The notes: generated from the letters alone by a model not told the origin. Positions 44,825 to 56,612 are shown, counted from the first letter of the stretch. The stretch: 64,000 nucleotides of DNA from Diospyros lotus (GCF_014633365.1 NC_068347.1:20544433-20608432); one strand, 5' to 3'. Translations and numbers: made by a program.

Positions 44825-45980
44825 GATGGCATTGTTAGAATTTTAACTAATATGTTAGACATGTTCCCTACCTTTGGAGAAATCTTATCTCATTAAGTAC
44901 CCTTGATTTAAATGGGTACAAGTACATAGGTGAAGGTGGAGTCATTAAGGTTAATCAAGATGTTCTTGTTGTGGTGAAAGGTAAAAGGTAATATGGAAGA
45001 TTATATGTTCTGTAGGGTTCTACTATTACATATGATATTAATTTTACTTTTTCTTTGTCAGATATTGATATCGCTAAATTGTGGCATATGCCTCTTGAAC
45101 ATATAAGTGAAATAGATATGGCTGAATTAAACAAAAGAGGACTTCTAGAAGCGCAAAATATTGAAAATTGGAATTTTGTGAGCATTGCGTCTTTGGCAAG
45201 CAAAAATGAGTCAAATTCAATAAAGACATTCACAACACAAATGTGACATTAAACCATGCCCATTCTAATCTCTGGGGTCCTGTCAGAGTACCCTCTAAAA
45301 GATATGCATGCTAAATATATGCTGATTTTAATTTATGACTTTTCAAGTGAAATTTTTTATGTTTTTTCTACTTTCAAACAATGGAGGACTATGAAAAACA
45401 AATTGAAAGGTAGATAAAGCATCTTTGCACAAATAATAGTTTAGAATTTTGTTCAAATGAATTCAATGATTTACGCAAAAATAGAAGGAATTCTAAAGTA
45501 TTTAACAATTCCAAATATACCACAACAAAATGGTATCGAGCGAATAAACATAATCTTGATGGAAAAAGTATGTTGCATGCTATCTAATTCTAGTTAACCT
45601 AAGTCATTCTAGGTTGAGCCTGCAACCATTGCATGTTTTTTGATTAATTGGTCAGCTTGCACCGCCATTGATAAGAAAACTCTAGAAGATGTATGATCTA
45701 TTACTCCTATAAATTATTCTAATTTAAAATTTTTTAGATGTCATGTATTTGCACATGCTAATAATGGAAAATTAGAAAATCTAAAAAGCGTGCATTTCTT
45801 GGTTATAAATCTAGTGTGAAGGGTTATAAGTTATAAACCTTTGAGTGTAGTCAAAGATATCGATTACAATAAGCATTATGTGGATTTGGTTAGTATTCAA
45901 GAAAATTAGTTCTCTATGATTTTGCTAGAAGAGAGAATAATAAATAGTTCCATATCTAAATTCCATGTCAAAGTGCAGTT
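44825..45980 (+). pseudogene. Integrase of Copia element I, decayed
   Basis: Pre-integrase GAG domain: DIDIAKLWHMPLEHISE, then LNKRGLLEAQNIENW. Integrase pieces follow in changing frames: LNHAHSNLWGPVRVPSK near 45250-45300, SLEFCSNEFNDL near 45440, and FLGYKSSVKGYKL near 45795-45830. The His and Cys of the zinc site are partly lost. The sequence then reaches the 3' LTR with no reverse transcriptase, which implies a large deletion. Confidence 0.85.
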
Positions 45981-46301
45981 AATGATAATTATGATCTGAA
46001 ATTTAAATTTGATTGTAATTAAAATATATTTACAAATGAAGATTTATCTTCTTCATAGCTCACCTCCTTATCAAACTATAGTTTTGTAGAAATTCAATTT
46101 TTTATACATTTATAGATGAGTGGTAAATCTATAAATAAGTATCTAATACTTTAGAATTATTACAACAATATTATCATAGTGATATTTTCTTATTTTTTAG
46201 TGGTGATTTTTTTTAATTTAGATTTTTCACGTAAAATTTTTGTGTTCATTTGTGTGTTTGATGGTTTGATGATAGTTTATTTTCGATCCTAAATTCATAT
46301 A
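45981..46301 (+). mobile_element. Copia element I 3' LTR
   Basis: 321 bp starting AATGATAATTATGA (TGTGATAATT expected) and ending CCTAAATTCATATA. It matches the 5' LTR without the CACTA fragment and is followed by the TTGAT duplication. Both terminal dinucleotides are mutated. Confidence 0.82.
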
Positions 46302-47660
46302 TTGATTGGTGATGATGGCTGCTTCTCGCAGCACAAATGCTTCTGCCATGGTAGGAGAGCTAGTGTTAAAGAGAAGGGACTTCGAAAGAATTGGCTCTCC
46401 GATAGAGTTCTTGACTATTATACATCCTGATCTATCTTAGACTTAAAACCATCATCCACGTGTATCCTTAAGACACCACAAGGCGGGAAAGACAAGACCA
46501 GTACGTACGAGTTATAAGAGGGGCTGGGATGATCAAGTGAAGCTGAAACCTTTTCAATAATGCCCATATATGCTCCTGGCAGGAAATGCGAACAGATTCA
46601 ATAAGAGTCGACAAGTGGACCTCCTAGATTGTTTGGAGACGCAGATGGTTCCTTGTATGCCATAAGTGGTTTAAGAGAGAGTGAAGGGTTAATCCTTCGC
46701 GGGTTAAATAGGAGAACCAGCCGGGATTGGATATACTGGACTAAGCCAACCTTCTGCATCAAAAGTCCAAAATTAATGCAGCCACATAACTCCTGCCACT
46801 GGGCAATAAACAAAAATATGGATAAAGGTCTCTGGGGCTTCTTTGTAGAAAAAACACGAATTAGTTGCTATAGGGAACCGCCTAGGTAATTCCACCCGAG
46901 TAGGGAGCATATTGTTTGTGATCCCCCACATAAGAAGTTTCAACCGGTGATGAAGAAGAGAATCCCAAATTCGCTTAAGGAGATAAAGAGAGTTGACCAC
47001 CAATATTTGAACTTGAGGACTGTGGCATGGAGTGGTAAACTGCCACCCATGAGAAGGAAGGGAAAGAATCATCAATCCAAAGCCATTTTGATGCTACAAG
47101 TGCCAGAGGAATGGGAATTTTCAGGATTTCTTTCACCGTGTGAGAACTAAAATTAGCCTCTACAACCCGTTTTTTCCACCACCTTCGGCTTGCTTCTATT
47201 GAATCACTAACTCGAAGCTCATGGTCGTCAAGTACTTTGTAGAGGAGTAGGTTTGAGGGTATAGAGATAGTAGGTATCCATAGGTCCGCCCAAACCCTCA
47301 AATCAAAATGTCTCTCAAGAGAACAACTTAGATTTGGAATTAAAATGTTACGTGTCCCTAGAATAGTCTTCCATATAGTTGAGACAGAGGCCTTCCCTAG
47401 GTGAGTAAGAAAGGTTGGTTGAGATGAAGATTCATTTGAAAGCATTCACAAAACTTCCTCAAGCCCAGGCCTCCCATCTTCTTCTTCTTTTATCTATGGC
47501 CTTCCCCCCTAGAAGTTACGCATTTTACCATCCAAAAGGGAACAGATCTTTTGAGGCAATGTCCAGGTGCCAGGTGGCCACAGCATAACTGGGGATAAAG
47601 GGTGAAGTTGCTCTAGGAAGGATCATTCTACCTGTAAATGATGGTCCCACACAATAGTTT
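46302..47660 (-). pseudogene. LINE (L1-type) reverse transcriptase C-terminus, zf-RVT and RNase H start
   Basis: On the minus strand, from right to left: a KKKMGGLGLRKF block typical of the end of LINE reverse transcriptase (about 47470-47510), a 156-codon stretch with ASVSTIWKTILGTRN and VWADLWIPT (46975-47445), a zf-RVT motif (NNMLPTRVELPRR, CFFYKEAPETFIHIF, 46773-47075) with the second Cys changed to Tyr, and an RNase H piece (SSPTMAEAFVLREAAIIT) near 46320-46375. Copia element I interrupts RNase H, and the remainder is at 30740-31018. The 5' part (endonuclease, polymerase core) is missing, as in truncated LINEs. Confidence 0.82.
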
Positions 47661-48525
47661 TATTTCAAAAGGTCATTACTTATTTATTCTAGAAATTAAT
47701 TAATCATTGTTGTTTAATTAATTAATCCCAAATCTTTCCTTTATTATCTTGTCTACAAAATTTGAGCTTCCCCCAACATCAAGAGCAAAACTCCGGGGCT
47801 AAAATCGGCCGGGCCTCAAAGCTCCGGTTGGGTCCAAAATACGATCGAGTTCGCTCGTCTGCTTTATGTTTGCATTCCATTTGAAGATGAAATCATGAAA
47901 GAGAAGATTTAATTTATTTCTTTCCTGCTTATAAAGGATATCATTATGTCATATATATCTCTTGCTATATTATAACTGATAATTAAACTGAAAAATGAGA
48001 GAGAGAGAGAGAGCGCAAAAACTCTCAGCATGTATAACTCCGCAGTACCATTGTATATTTAGTTGAGAAATGAATTTTCATTAACAAATTAATTACTTAA
48101 TTAATGAGAGAGTTGCACATATAAAATATCAGCAATATAGAGTGGCTTGAATTAAGAGTCCCCTACCTGGAAAATTTCCGCCACATGGGTCTGCTTTTTC
48201 TCTGTCAGAACAAACTGGAACATGAGACTCGAAGCATATATATAATACAAGTGATAAACCTATACAATAATCAAATCAATACAATTAAGTGTTGCACTCA
48301 AAAAATCTTGAAGAGATCAGATAAATCCAACTCAAATTTGATCCCATTCTGATCTTCTTAACGTACGTGTTGAATACTAGCTTCTAGTTTACAGGGTTAA
48401 AACATTTGAATCTTGCAGCTTAATATATATGATAAAAATTTCTTGGAAAGTATATTATTTTTGGAATGATCACCTGAAGATTATTTCTGAAATTAATTCA
48501 GAAAATGCCATCTACTGGAGTTTTA
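47661..48525. other. AT-rich intergenic sequence
   Basis: No gene seen. It contains a (GA)n run at 47997-48014 and TA-rich stretches near 47950 and 48240. The nest of transposable elements appears to end near its left edge. Confidence 0.5.
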
Positions 48526-48530
48526 ATATA

Positions 48531-48730
48531 AAATCCAAAGGGTTCACTTACCCAAACAATAAAAAAAAAAAATCCAAAGGGTTCGCTTACCCAAACAATA
48601 AAAAAAAATAATAATAATCCAAAGGGTTCACTTACCCAAACACTAAAAAAAAAAAAAAAAAAAAATCCAAAGGGTTCGCTTACCCAAACACTAAAAAAAA
48701 AAAAAAAAAAAAAAAATCCAAAGGGTTCAC
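48531..48730. repeat. Minisatellite with poly-A linkers, about 4.3 copies
   Basis: Units of about 40-48 bp begin TCCAAAGGGTTC, continue with CTTACCCAAACA and end in an A-run of growing length. One position alternates between A and G from unit to unit (TTCAC, TTCGC, TTCAC, TTCGC, TTCAC). It lies about 270 bp beyond the stop codon of the EF-hand gene. Confidence 0.9.
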
Positions 48731-48997
48731 AAGTTAGATGGATTTTCTAGCTAGTAACTGAATATTGTCCTTAAGTATGATTACAGAAGCAATATTATTG
48801 AAGAAACTAACTAAATCATCCTCTCCGTTTCTAAAAGAACAAACCATCCACTTTTTATTGAATATTTCCTTGCATAAAATATAGAAATTAATTAAGGATC
48901 AGCACATCGAACATATATATATAATATGCTATATATATGTAGAAGAAGAAGATCCTTATTACTTGATAAGAATCATAAAAATACAGCAGCTCCCCCA

Positions 48998-49375
48998 TCA
49001 GACGGCATGCATTTCATTGATGCCCATCTCATCGTGAACCGCCCATCTCTTGGAGCCGTCCATCAAGCCAGGGCTCAGTCTGAACATCAAGATGCAAAAC
49101 TCCAGCTGGTTCAGGGCTCCGTCACCGTCTAAATCTCCCTCGGCCAACATGCAGACGAGCTCTTCGTCTCCCATTTCATGGAGCCCTAGCAGAATCGTGT
49201 TCCTTCTCAAGCTTTCAAAGGTTATAAGCCCCTTCTCCACGTCCATCAGCAAGCGGAATCCATTGCAGAGCTCCCCCATGAATGCTTCTGCTCCCAGCCG
49301 CTCGATCATCGACGGGAAATAGTCCTCGAAGAGGAAGGGATCGTTGGTCGAGATTGTGAAGAAAGCCATGTCCAA
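48998..49375 (-). CDS. EF-hand calcium-binding protein, PBP1/KIC-like
   Basis: An intact 125-codon single-exon ORF on the minus strand. It resembles the small plant family of PINOID-binding protein 1 and KIC (kinesin-interacting Ca-binding protein), which have one working EF-hand and act as calcium sensors binding a kinase or a kinesin-like motor. Residues 14-65 (FEDYFPSMIERLGAEAFMGE and ITFESLRRN) match the family's N-terminal half. The Ca-binding loop is residues 81-92, DLDGDGALNQLE, with Asp at 1, 3 and 5 and Glu at 12, followed by FCILMFRLSP. There is no signal peptide or membrane segment, so it should be cytosolic or nuclear. Length and lack of introns fit the family. The start is supported by a GA-rich leader and TATA upstream. 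Which paralogue it is cannot be told here. Confidence 0.93.
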   Translation of the reverse strand: MDMAFFTISTNDPFLFEDYFPSMIERLGAEAFMGELCNGFRLLMDVEKGLITFESLRRNTILLGLHEMGDEELVCMLAEGDLDGDGALNQLEFCILMFRLSPGLMDGSKRWAVHDEMGINEMHAV

Positions 49376-49440
49376 TTCGACTGCAAATTATAATTGAGAG
49401 AGAGAGATAGAGAGAGAGAGAGACAGAGAGAGAGAGATGT
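49376..49440 (-). promoter_or_regulatory. 5' leader of the EF-hand gene with GA/CT microsatellite
   Basis: Directly upstream of the start codon. The plus strand reads interrupted (GA)n from 49395 to 49437, so the transcript would carry a CU-rich leader. Such CT-rich leaders are common in plant 5' UTRs. Confidence 0.6.
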
Positions 49441-49467
49441 TTTAAGTGTTGAAAACAAGCAAGGTAC

Positions 49468-49513
49468 AGGTTTATAGGGGGAGAATTATCAGGTTTATAA
49501 AGGGAGAATTATC
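49468..49513 (-). promoter_or_regulatory. Duplicated TATA-bearing promoter segment of the EF-hand gene
   Basis: Two adjacent 23-bp units (49468-49490 and 49491-49513) differ at only a couple of positions. Each, on the minus strand, holds a TATA-like word (CTATAAACC and TTATAAACC) 90-140 bp before the start codon. The spacing suits a core promoter. Which TATA is used is unknown. Confidence 0.6.
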
Positions 49514-49552
49514 GGGGCTTGATGCGAGCTTCTGGCACCCTTTTATCGGCTA

Positions 49553-49556
<4 letters not shown>

Positions 49557-49584
<28 letters not shown>
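49557..49584. repeat. (CT)n microsatellite
   Basis: Uninterrupted CT dinucleotides upstream of the EF-hand promoter. Confidence 0.95.
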
Positions 49585-49599
49585 GTTTTTAACTTTTAA

Positions 49600-51820
49600 C
49601 TGAGAGAATGTTCTCCTTCCTGGAAGCTGCATGGAGATCCAAAAGATCTCTCGTCTCTTTTTTTATATTTTACTCTTTTTTTATATCTTATTTTTTAAAA
49701 AAAAAAGTGCATTTATTAGATTTTATTTTTATATTCTAAACACTTACCCATTAATAAAATTATTTATAATTTAAAAAAATTTAAATAAAATAAAAAATTA
49801 TATATTATTTAAAAATATATATATTTGTTACACTTTAACCATTAAACTAAAACATTAATTAACATTATTCTTAAACTCTCTCTGGCGATATATATATATA
49901 TCCCACACTTTTAGCGAGAGTGAAACTTTTCACGTTTTTAGGTCTATCATGAGACAGGCTTGTGAATATGAAGAATATATATATATATATATATTGCTTG
50001 GTTGGGAAGCTCTTATTCTGTTTATATATAGCGTCTATATGTGACAGTGTTTTATATACAATGCAGCCAAATATAAAGAATAATTAAGGAAGTTGCATTT
50101 GTCTTGGCAGTGGCCACTTATATTGATGAATCTTTCTGTTGATCACATGGTGATACATATATATATATATATAGACACACATATTATATATATTAGATGT
50201 CATGTCCACAGTGCACTCATCATGAGAGCGTGCTTTTCTTCCTTCACCGCACAAAAGCCTGAATCTGTGAAACTTCCTTCCAAGACAGAAGTGAAGATCT
50301 GTCTCCTTGCTTATCACAGAGTTTGCAGCGCCGTATTATTTTCAGTTTTGCTAAACCTTAAAAATAAAAGACGACTCAAACTTAGGAGCCAGACCAGAAG
50401 GCTTCTACTATATATGGCAATATATATATATAATTAGATATATATATATCAATTAATGACGTATATATATGATTTGCAGTTAATTATAATTAGATATCTC
50501 TCATCATGCAAATTAAGATGTTTGAATTCTGGTGATGTTCTTTAGTCGTTGATTTAATCATAGCATGCAATGAATTTAGCAAATTTTAGCTAGTTTGTAG
50601 TTTACCTAATTTTGGTGGATTTATCAGTTGGTAATGATGTCCATAAGTGATTTTCTGCAAGCAATAACAGTAAAAATGTGATGGTGATGTTTATATATAA
50701 TCATTTGTTTTGATTTGCTTAAACAAGAGAATGTCAGACTAATTAATATTCTTATTGTATTTGTGGATGGCATTATATTATAATTAATTATTATATAATT
50801 ATTCTTAACCTAGCAATCTTTTACTTGAAAAATAATATATTATCAGAAATATTCCTACACAAAATTTTATCATAATTAGATCATAAAACAGTGACATTTC
50901 TAGCTAAATATTCTAAAGAAAATTTATTTTTTTGGCACACCCTTGTGCAATTCCTTTAGCAATCCAGCTACATCCATATATGAAGTCTGTGACTGGTCAC
51001 AAATATGCACATGATGGATAATGAAAGAGAGCAAATATTAACGCAACAAATTAGAAGCCCATGGATACTGACGGATTTTAGAAAGACTCTAAAGATGATT
51101 GAATTCTTCTCTTTGTTTTTTAAATTTGATCTGGAACCAAACTGATGGGCCAGTATAAATAAAAAAGCTCGGGAATTTTGTTCTATTCTAACCCTAAAAT
51201 CAAACAACCCTCGCTTGCTGCTGGTGGTATCAAATTTTAGAAATTAATTCTCGTTCAAACTGTAGGTAGGTAGGTAGCTACATTCGTTATCTGGATATAT
51301 ATGCAAAATCAAAAAAAAGTCGAAGGCAGACAGGAAGGGAGGCATGAGGAAACTGAAGGACTAGCTAATTAATAAGCTGCACGCCCGCGAATTTATGAAA
51401 GCACGAAAAAGGGGCCACAAAATTAATGTGAGAGAGGTAGCTCTATAGGCCAGGTTTGGATTGCATGCTGTGTGTAGCTAGCGTTAATGAAGCACAAACA
51501 ATAATATAAAGAAAAACTTTTTCCATGATGATAGGGAAAGGACTGATGATCATTTATAAAGGCAATTAATGAGAGTTGCTTTGGCTGCGTCTCCTCCATG
51601 GGCTGTAGATGCATGTAAGGTCGGGTACGCAAAATTAAATAATAGAGGGAAGATGACAACAATATCCGCTTTTGTTTGTTTGGTTGGCAATTCCAGCAGA
51701 CAAGGATGTGATAGTGAAGTCGTGGCTATGCCGAAGCATTCATCTCTTGGCCGCTCTTTGAGAAGGAAGTTTCATTGCACTTTCCTTCGTCAATTGCAGT
51801 ATATCTCTCATTTTACTGTT
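49600..51820. other. AT-rich intergenic sequence
   Basis: Many (TA)n tracts (about 49890, 49975, 50155, 50420 and 50440) but no supported gene. ORFs at 50093-50437 and 51569-51913 lack domains, sit in repeat or AT-rich DNA, and show no flanking gene signals. Confidence 0.5.
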
Positions 51821-51829
51821 CCACCATTT

Positions 51830-51860
51830 GCCATGCCATGCCATGCCATGCCATGCTATG
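51830..51860. repeat. (CCATG)n pentanucleotide microsatellite
   Basis: About six copies of CCATG. A similar run occurs independently inside element B's LTR (6761-6780). Confidence 0.9.
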
Positions 51861-52260
51861 CATGCCCATCCACCTTATCCCCAAGTTTAATAATTCCTAT
51901 CACTAGCTTTTAAATTTAAGATATATATATATATATATATTAAGTTCTGTTGATGGCAACCATCAAAAACGACAGACGCACCCACACTTGTCCAAATAAT
52001 GTATATCCAACCAATTAATTGGATGGTTCTCGAGCTAGCTGCTAGCCCTTTTCGTCCATATATAGTTCAAAAATTATCAACCTCCCTGCTGCTACTTTTT
52101 TAATTAATTATATATTCGGCTGGTTTAAACGTTACAATAATAATATATACATATATCTTCATAATCATATGAGTTCTTCAGTTTCTCAAAAAAGGAAATT
52201 AAAATTGAAGAAGCGAAGTACTCTTTACTGTGCATATATAAAGGTTTTTGAATCTTAAAA

Positions 52261-52443
52261 TTAATCCACACATGACATTGTTTTTACATAAATGTCCGTA
52301 CAGTTGTTGTCGAAAGCTGTGCATGCAGACTCGTCGATCGGCTCTGGCTTCCCAGGTGGCCAGAAAACTTTCCTCCTGCTTTTCACTGAAAGGTGATGGA
52401 ATGAAGGGACTTTTTTTTTTTTTTTAATTGTTATTTTTAACAA
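52261..52443 (-). other. Possible small exon or short ORF, unassigned
   Basis: A 60-codon minus-strand ORF. Its second half (SRRKVFWPPGKPEPIDESAC, then a Cys-containing tail) has ordinary protein-like composition, unlike its AT-rich surroundings. On the minus strand a pyrimidine stretch followed by CAG at about 52386-52388 could be a splice acceptor leading into this part. I do not recognise the family. It could be a terminal exon, a small peptide gene or chance. Confidence 0.25.
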
Positions 52444-54737
52444 TTTTTTAATACTCTGTTGTTGTAGATTATTTTTAATTAATAATATTATTATCAGTCT
52501 TAAATATTCTATTCAAACCCAGGTAGGAATTACCAAACTCACAGCACTTTCATTATAAATTATATTTAATCATATCAATTGAAGTCCGTTTAACTATATA
52601 TATAATAAAAGAAAAACTGATCAATATTTATTATTATCATTGATCATGAGGATAAGATTAGCCCCACGCACGTGCTGTCTCAAATTGTCCACTTAGCGAC
52701 CTAATAATGTATGTGAAATTTGGTTCAATGGCAATTTTCAAAATTGAATTAATTCTTTTATTTTAATGTAATAATTTGTTATTTTGAGTTCCATTAGTTA
52801 TATTATAATATTGAGTAATCCATTTGTAGTTGATTAATATTTTTAGCTGTTAAATGAATATTTATTTAGATGTGGTGGTATCACGTACTTTGATTATATA
52901 TATATATTAATTTATTTAAATATAAGATTTCTCTTATTGAATGGGTGCATGTGGGTGGTACGAAAACATCATACTAATTGGACCACTTAGATTATAATCA
53001 GTGGAGTTAGAAAAAAGTTTAAATTTGTTTCAAATCCATAGTCTCTTCGACTTTTCCTTATATAACTTTATCTCTATCACTATATATATATATATATATG
53101 TTAAAACTCTTATTGCATGCATGTTGTAATGATGAAATTTGAATACGTTAGGGTCCGCTCGAGAGTTTTCAATTTTTAATTTCGTTTGCGGTTTTTTTTT
53201 TTTTTTTTTACCTTAGTTTTTTATGTTCGGTTAACAAAAAATAAAAGCTAAGTATTTGTTTGATAACATTTTCAGTTTTCAAAATTTTAAAAATAAAAAC
53301 TAAATATTTTATTTAATATAAAAAAAAAAAGATGAATTTGAGTATAAGGTGTATGTCGAATAATAGATAATATGTGAATGTTGGTTTATAGGTGAATGTT
53401 GGTTTATAGGTGACGAGTAAAGATGTTAAACGACCTAAGCTACACGCGATCGCCTTAGCCCGATCACTAAAAACTAGAATTTTAAGGGATTAGCATTACT
53501 TATTATACATGAGTAATTAATGCTAATCTTTTATACATGAGTAATTAATGCTAATCTTTGCCTTTAAAGTAATGGTTAAAGTTCAATAAATATATTTTTT
53601 TCAGATAAAGTATATTTATTACATCTTATTTTCAGTTTAAAAATATTTTTATTGATTGATGATAAATAAATTCATATTTTGTAACATTTTATCAACTAAT
53701 AAAATGATTCTAAAATTAAAAAAATACACTTCGTGTAAAAAGAAAAAACAAGATGCATTTATTTTACTTAATTATTATCTAAAAAATAATAATTAGCATT
53801 ACTCATTATAAATATATACTCAGATATATATATATATATATACACACACACATAAGTAGCATTACCGATCATGTATATACACATAGATAGATAGATAGAT
53901 AGATAGATATATGAATTATTAAACTAGCAATATATCCCATTGAATAAAATGGCGGACGTATTTAAATTGGACCGTCAATTGAGGGGGAACATGCCCGACA
54001 TCAATGGACCTAACGAATTAAAACTTTGTTGGGATGTATTATTGGGGAGAGAACATGAATCCCACCGGAAAAATTAAAGGTTGAATTTATAAACCCAATA
54101 AATAAATTTAAATTATATATACTAACTAATGTCCTCATGAGTGTTAAAAGTTGAAACATCAACTTCATGCAACGCCTTTAAGCTACATGCATGTGTTGTT
54201 ATATACGAGTCACGAATAAAGGCCCGTACTAGGTTAGTAGGACTAGCTAGGATCGATGCTTAGTCATTCATATATCTTTTTTTGACTCTTGATTGTGTAT
54301 CATATATATAATTAATATTAGACCTAGAGCTAGATTCCTCCTTTTCGTGTCTTGAATCCCAGATTTAAATCCCACTTTTTTCAACTATATATATTTCTCA
54401 AGTTTGGCCTAATTAATAGCCTTGTGGTGGTGGTGGTGGTGTAGTGTGACTAGCTAATTAATGAATATTGGTGACCTATCAGATTGGTAGTAACATATAT
54501 TAATCTCATGCATCAAGGTACGTAAAACTAAATTATCATCACATGAAAGAAACTGGGATTATTTATTTAATCCCAGTTGCCATGGAACTACGTACCACCT
54601 CTTCCACAACAAGTTTGACACCTTTTTAAAAATAATAATAATAATACAGTTAAAATAATTTATAATATTTTGAAACATGCACTTAACCCTTGTGTAGTTT
54701 TATTTTTAACGGAGAACCCCCTTCAACATCTTTTTTA

Positions 54738-54744
54738 CCCCCCA

Positions 54745-54775
<31 letters not shown>

Positions 54776-54781
54776 AAAAAA
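54738..54781. repeat. Poly-C tract followed by poly-A tract
   Basis: About 28 C residues, broken once by an A, run straight into about 16 A residues. Homopolymers of this length are error-prone in sequencing, so the exact lengths are uncertain. Confidence 0.9.
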
Positions 54782-56608
54782 CAATGTTTAAAAATTAATT
54801 TTCTCCAAAGAAATGCAAAGTAGTCAATCAATTCATGACTTAAGTAAAATCGAATTCATCTTTGAATAACAAAAATAAATTAGTATCCAATTTATTTTTG
54901 AATTGGAATTGTCAAAGCAGAGCAATCTCCAAAGAGTTAAATTTTTTTATTAATTTTTTTTTTTCTCGGTAAATTATTGAATTTTCAAAAACGCAATTCT
55001 TTAATTTTTCTTGTTTTTCTCAAATTTTTAATTGAATTTTCAAATGTTACATTTATATTTCTAATTTCACAAGCTTAAAATTATTTTACTTTTTGATAAC
55101 ATCCATAGTTAAAAAAAAAAAAAATTGCTATAATTTCACCCAACAAACTGTACCTATCTTAAGAAATTATAATATTTAATAATTAATTTTCCATTTCCTT
55201 TAAATACTTATCTATTCTCTTAATTTATTATTTCCAATTTTTTTCAAGATTTTTAAAAGCGAAAACAGACAATCAAATAATATTATTATTTTTCAAAATA
55301 ATAAAATTGAAAACAAAAAATTTGATCAAAGAAGCACTAAGAATTTTTTTTTTTTTTTTTTTGAAAAGAGAAAGCAAAAATAAAATAACATAATTTTTAT
55401 ACGGTTACATTTTTCGCTTGTTTCTATATATATTTTTCTCTCTCAGACACCACTTTCTTCCACTTAAGAGTAAGTTTGATATTTTTATTTTAATTATTTT
55501 TTATAATATTAAAATTGTGTGTAATTATTTAAAATTAATTAGAGCACTACAGCCACTTTCTTATTTTGGCATGTAAATTTAATGTTTTGCCCAAAAAATG
55601 ATATCAAAGAGGGACCTCTATAAAAAATAAAATTATAAAGAAATTACATGTCCCAAATTATAAACCTTGAGGAAACTTAGTGAATTTTAACCTAAAATTA
55701 CTTGCAAAAAAACTCTTTTAACAAACAAGTGTCAAATTAATGTACGTAGTAGCAAATGTTCATAGCAACTATGCCCAACAGTGGTTCACTCAACCAACCT
55801 ATAGATATTCCTTTCATCATCTCTCTCTTTCATCAATCAGATTGTAGCAGCTTTGGACTGTAGCAGCTATATATGCTTAACATTCATAGTTATCTCAACA
55901 ACCTATAAATAGATACTCCTTTTATCATCTTTCCCTTCTCATCACAATTATTACCATAAGTCCTTGGAAAAAACATGTGACCTTAATTTTGTCACCTTTG
56001 CAATTCACTTGCTGCCTTGTAGATATGGCCCTTAAAGTTAGGTTCCTAAAGAAGTCATATTTTTATTCAAGTTGCGCAACTCTATCGTATACCTAACTTC
56101 AACACTTGTGACAAATGGATCATTAATGTCTTTTAATATATAGTCCAGCCACAAATCTAGAGTTTCTCTAATGGTTCAAATTGGGCAAATTAGGTAGCAT
56201 GTCAATCTCCTTTTTGGAGTAGAAACAACCCTGATGGGTACCATACAGAATTTTTTCTTAAAAGAAAGTCTAATTAGAAACCTCAATATCTACTCCAACT
56301 TCACACCAACTTCAAATAGGCGATAAATTGATAATAGAACACTTTTTTGCTTTTCGAGAGCTTTGTGACTGATTTTAAAAAGTAGAGTACATTTTTTCTT
56401 TTCTTAAAACAATGAATTTTAATTTGTTGCCATTGCGGAGTAATATTTTTTTAGGAAAAATAACAATAATTACTAATTAAGTTTGATATAATTATAAAAA
56501 TCACTCCACACGTTTTAAATATAGCAAAAGGAGACAAAATAGTGTTATCGATTTGGGTTTGAAGACCTTTGAGAAGATTGAAATTCAATGGTATAGATAG
56601 GGAATGAG

Positions 56609-56612
<4 letters not shown>

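Larger units (their letters stand above)
31019..46301 (+). mobile_element. Copia element I (Tork-like), internally deleted, with nested solo LTRs
   Basis: Two direct LTRs (31019-31539 and 45981-46301) are flanked by perfect TTGAT duplications (31014-31018 and 46302-46306). Between them lie gag (39560-40100), a zinc-knuckle/protease part (43520-44036) and integrase (44825-45950), in the Copia order. Reverse transcriptase and RNase H are absent: integrase sequence runs almost straight into the 3' LTR. Later insertions are J (31992-37124), a CACTA end (37702), H (40101-43519) and an unassigned block (44039-44819). Without them the element would be only a few kilobases. It cannot be autonomous. 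Confidence 0.88.

Noticed and set aside
48545..48720. Telomere-like repeats (CCCAAAC words)
   Set aside because: The plant telomere unit is CCCTAAA; the words here occur once per ~45-bp minisatellite unit.
48531..48730. CRISPR-like array
   Set aside because: Units have poly-A spacers of growing length rather than unique spacers, and the genome is a plant; it is a minisatellite.
51569..51913. 114-codon ORF
   Set aside because: It ends in the CCATG microsatellite and shows no known domain or conserved pattern.
53150..53320. Third Harbinger-like copy (words similar to GTTTTCAATTTTTAATTTCG)
   Set aside because: Only low-complexity T-rich similarity; no GG...CC ends, inverted partner or 3-bp duplication found.
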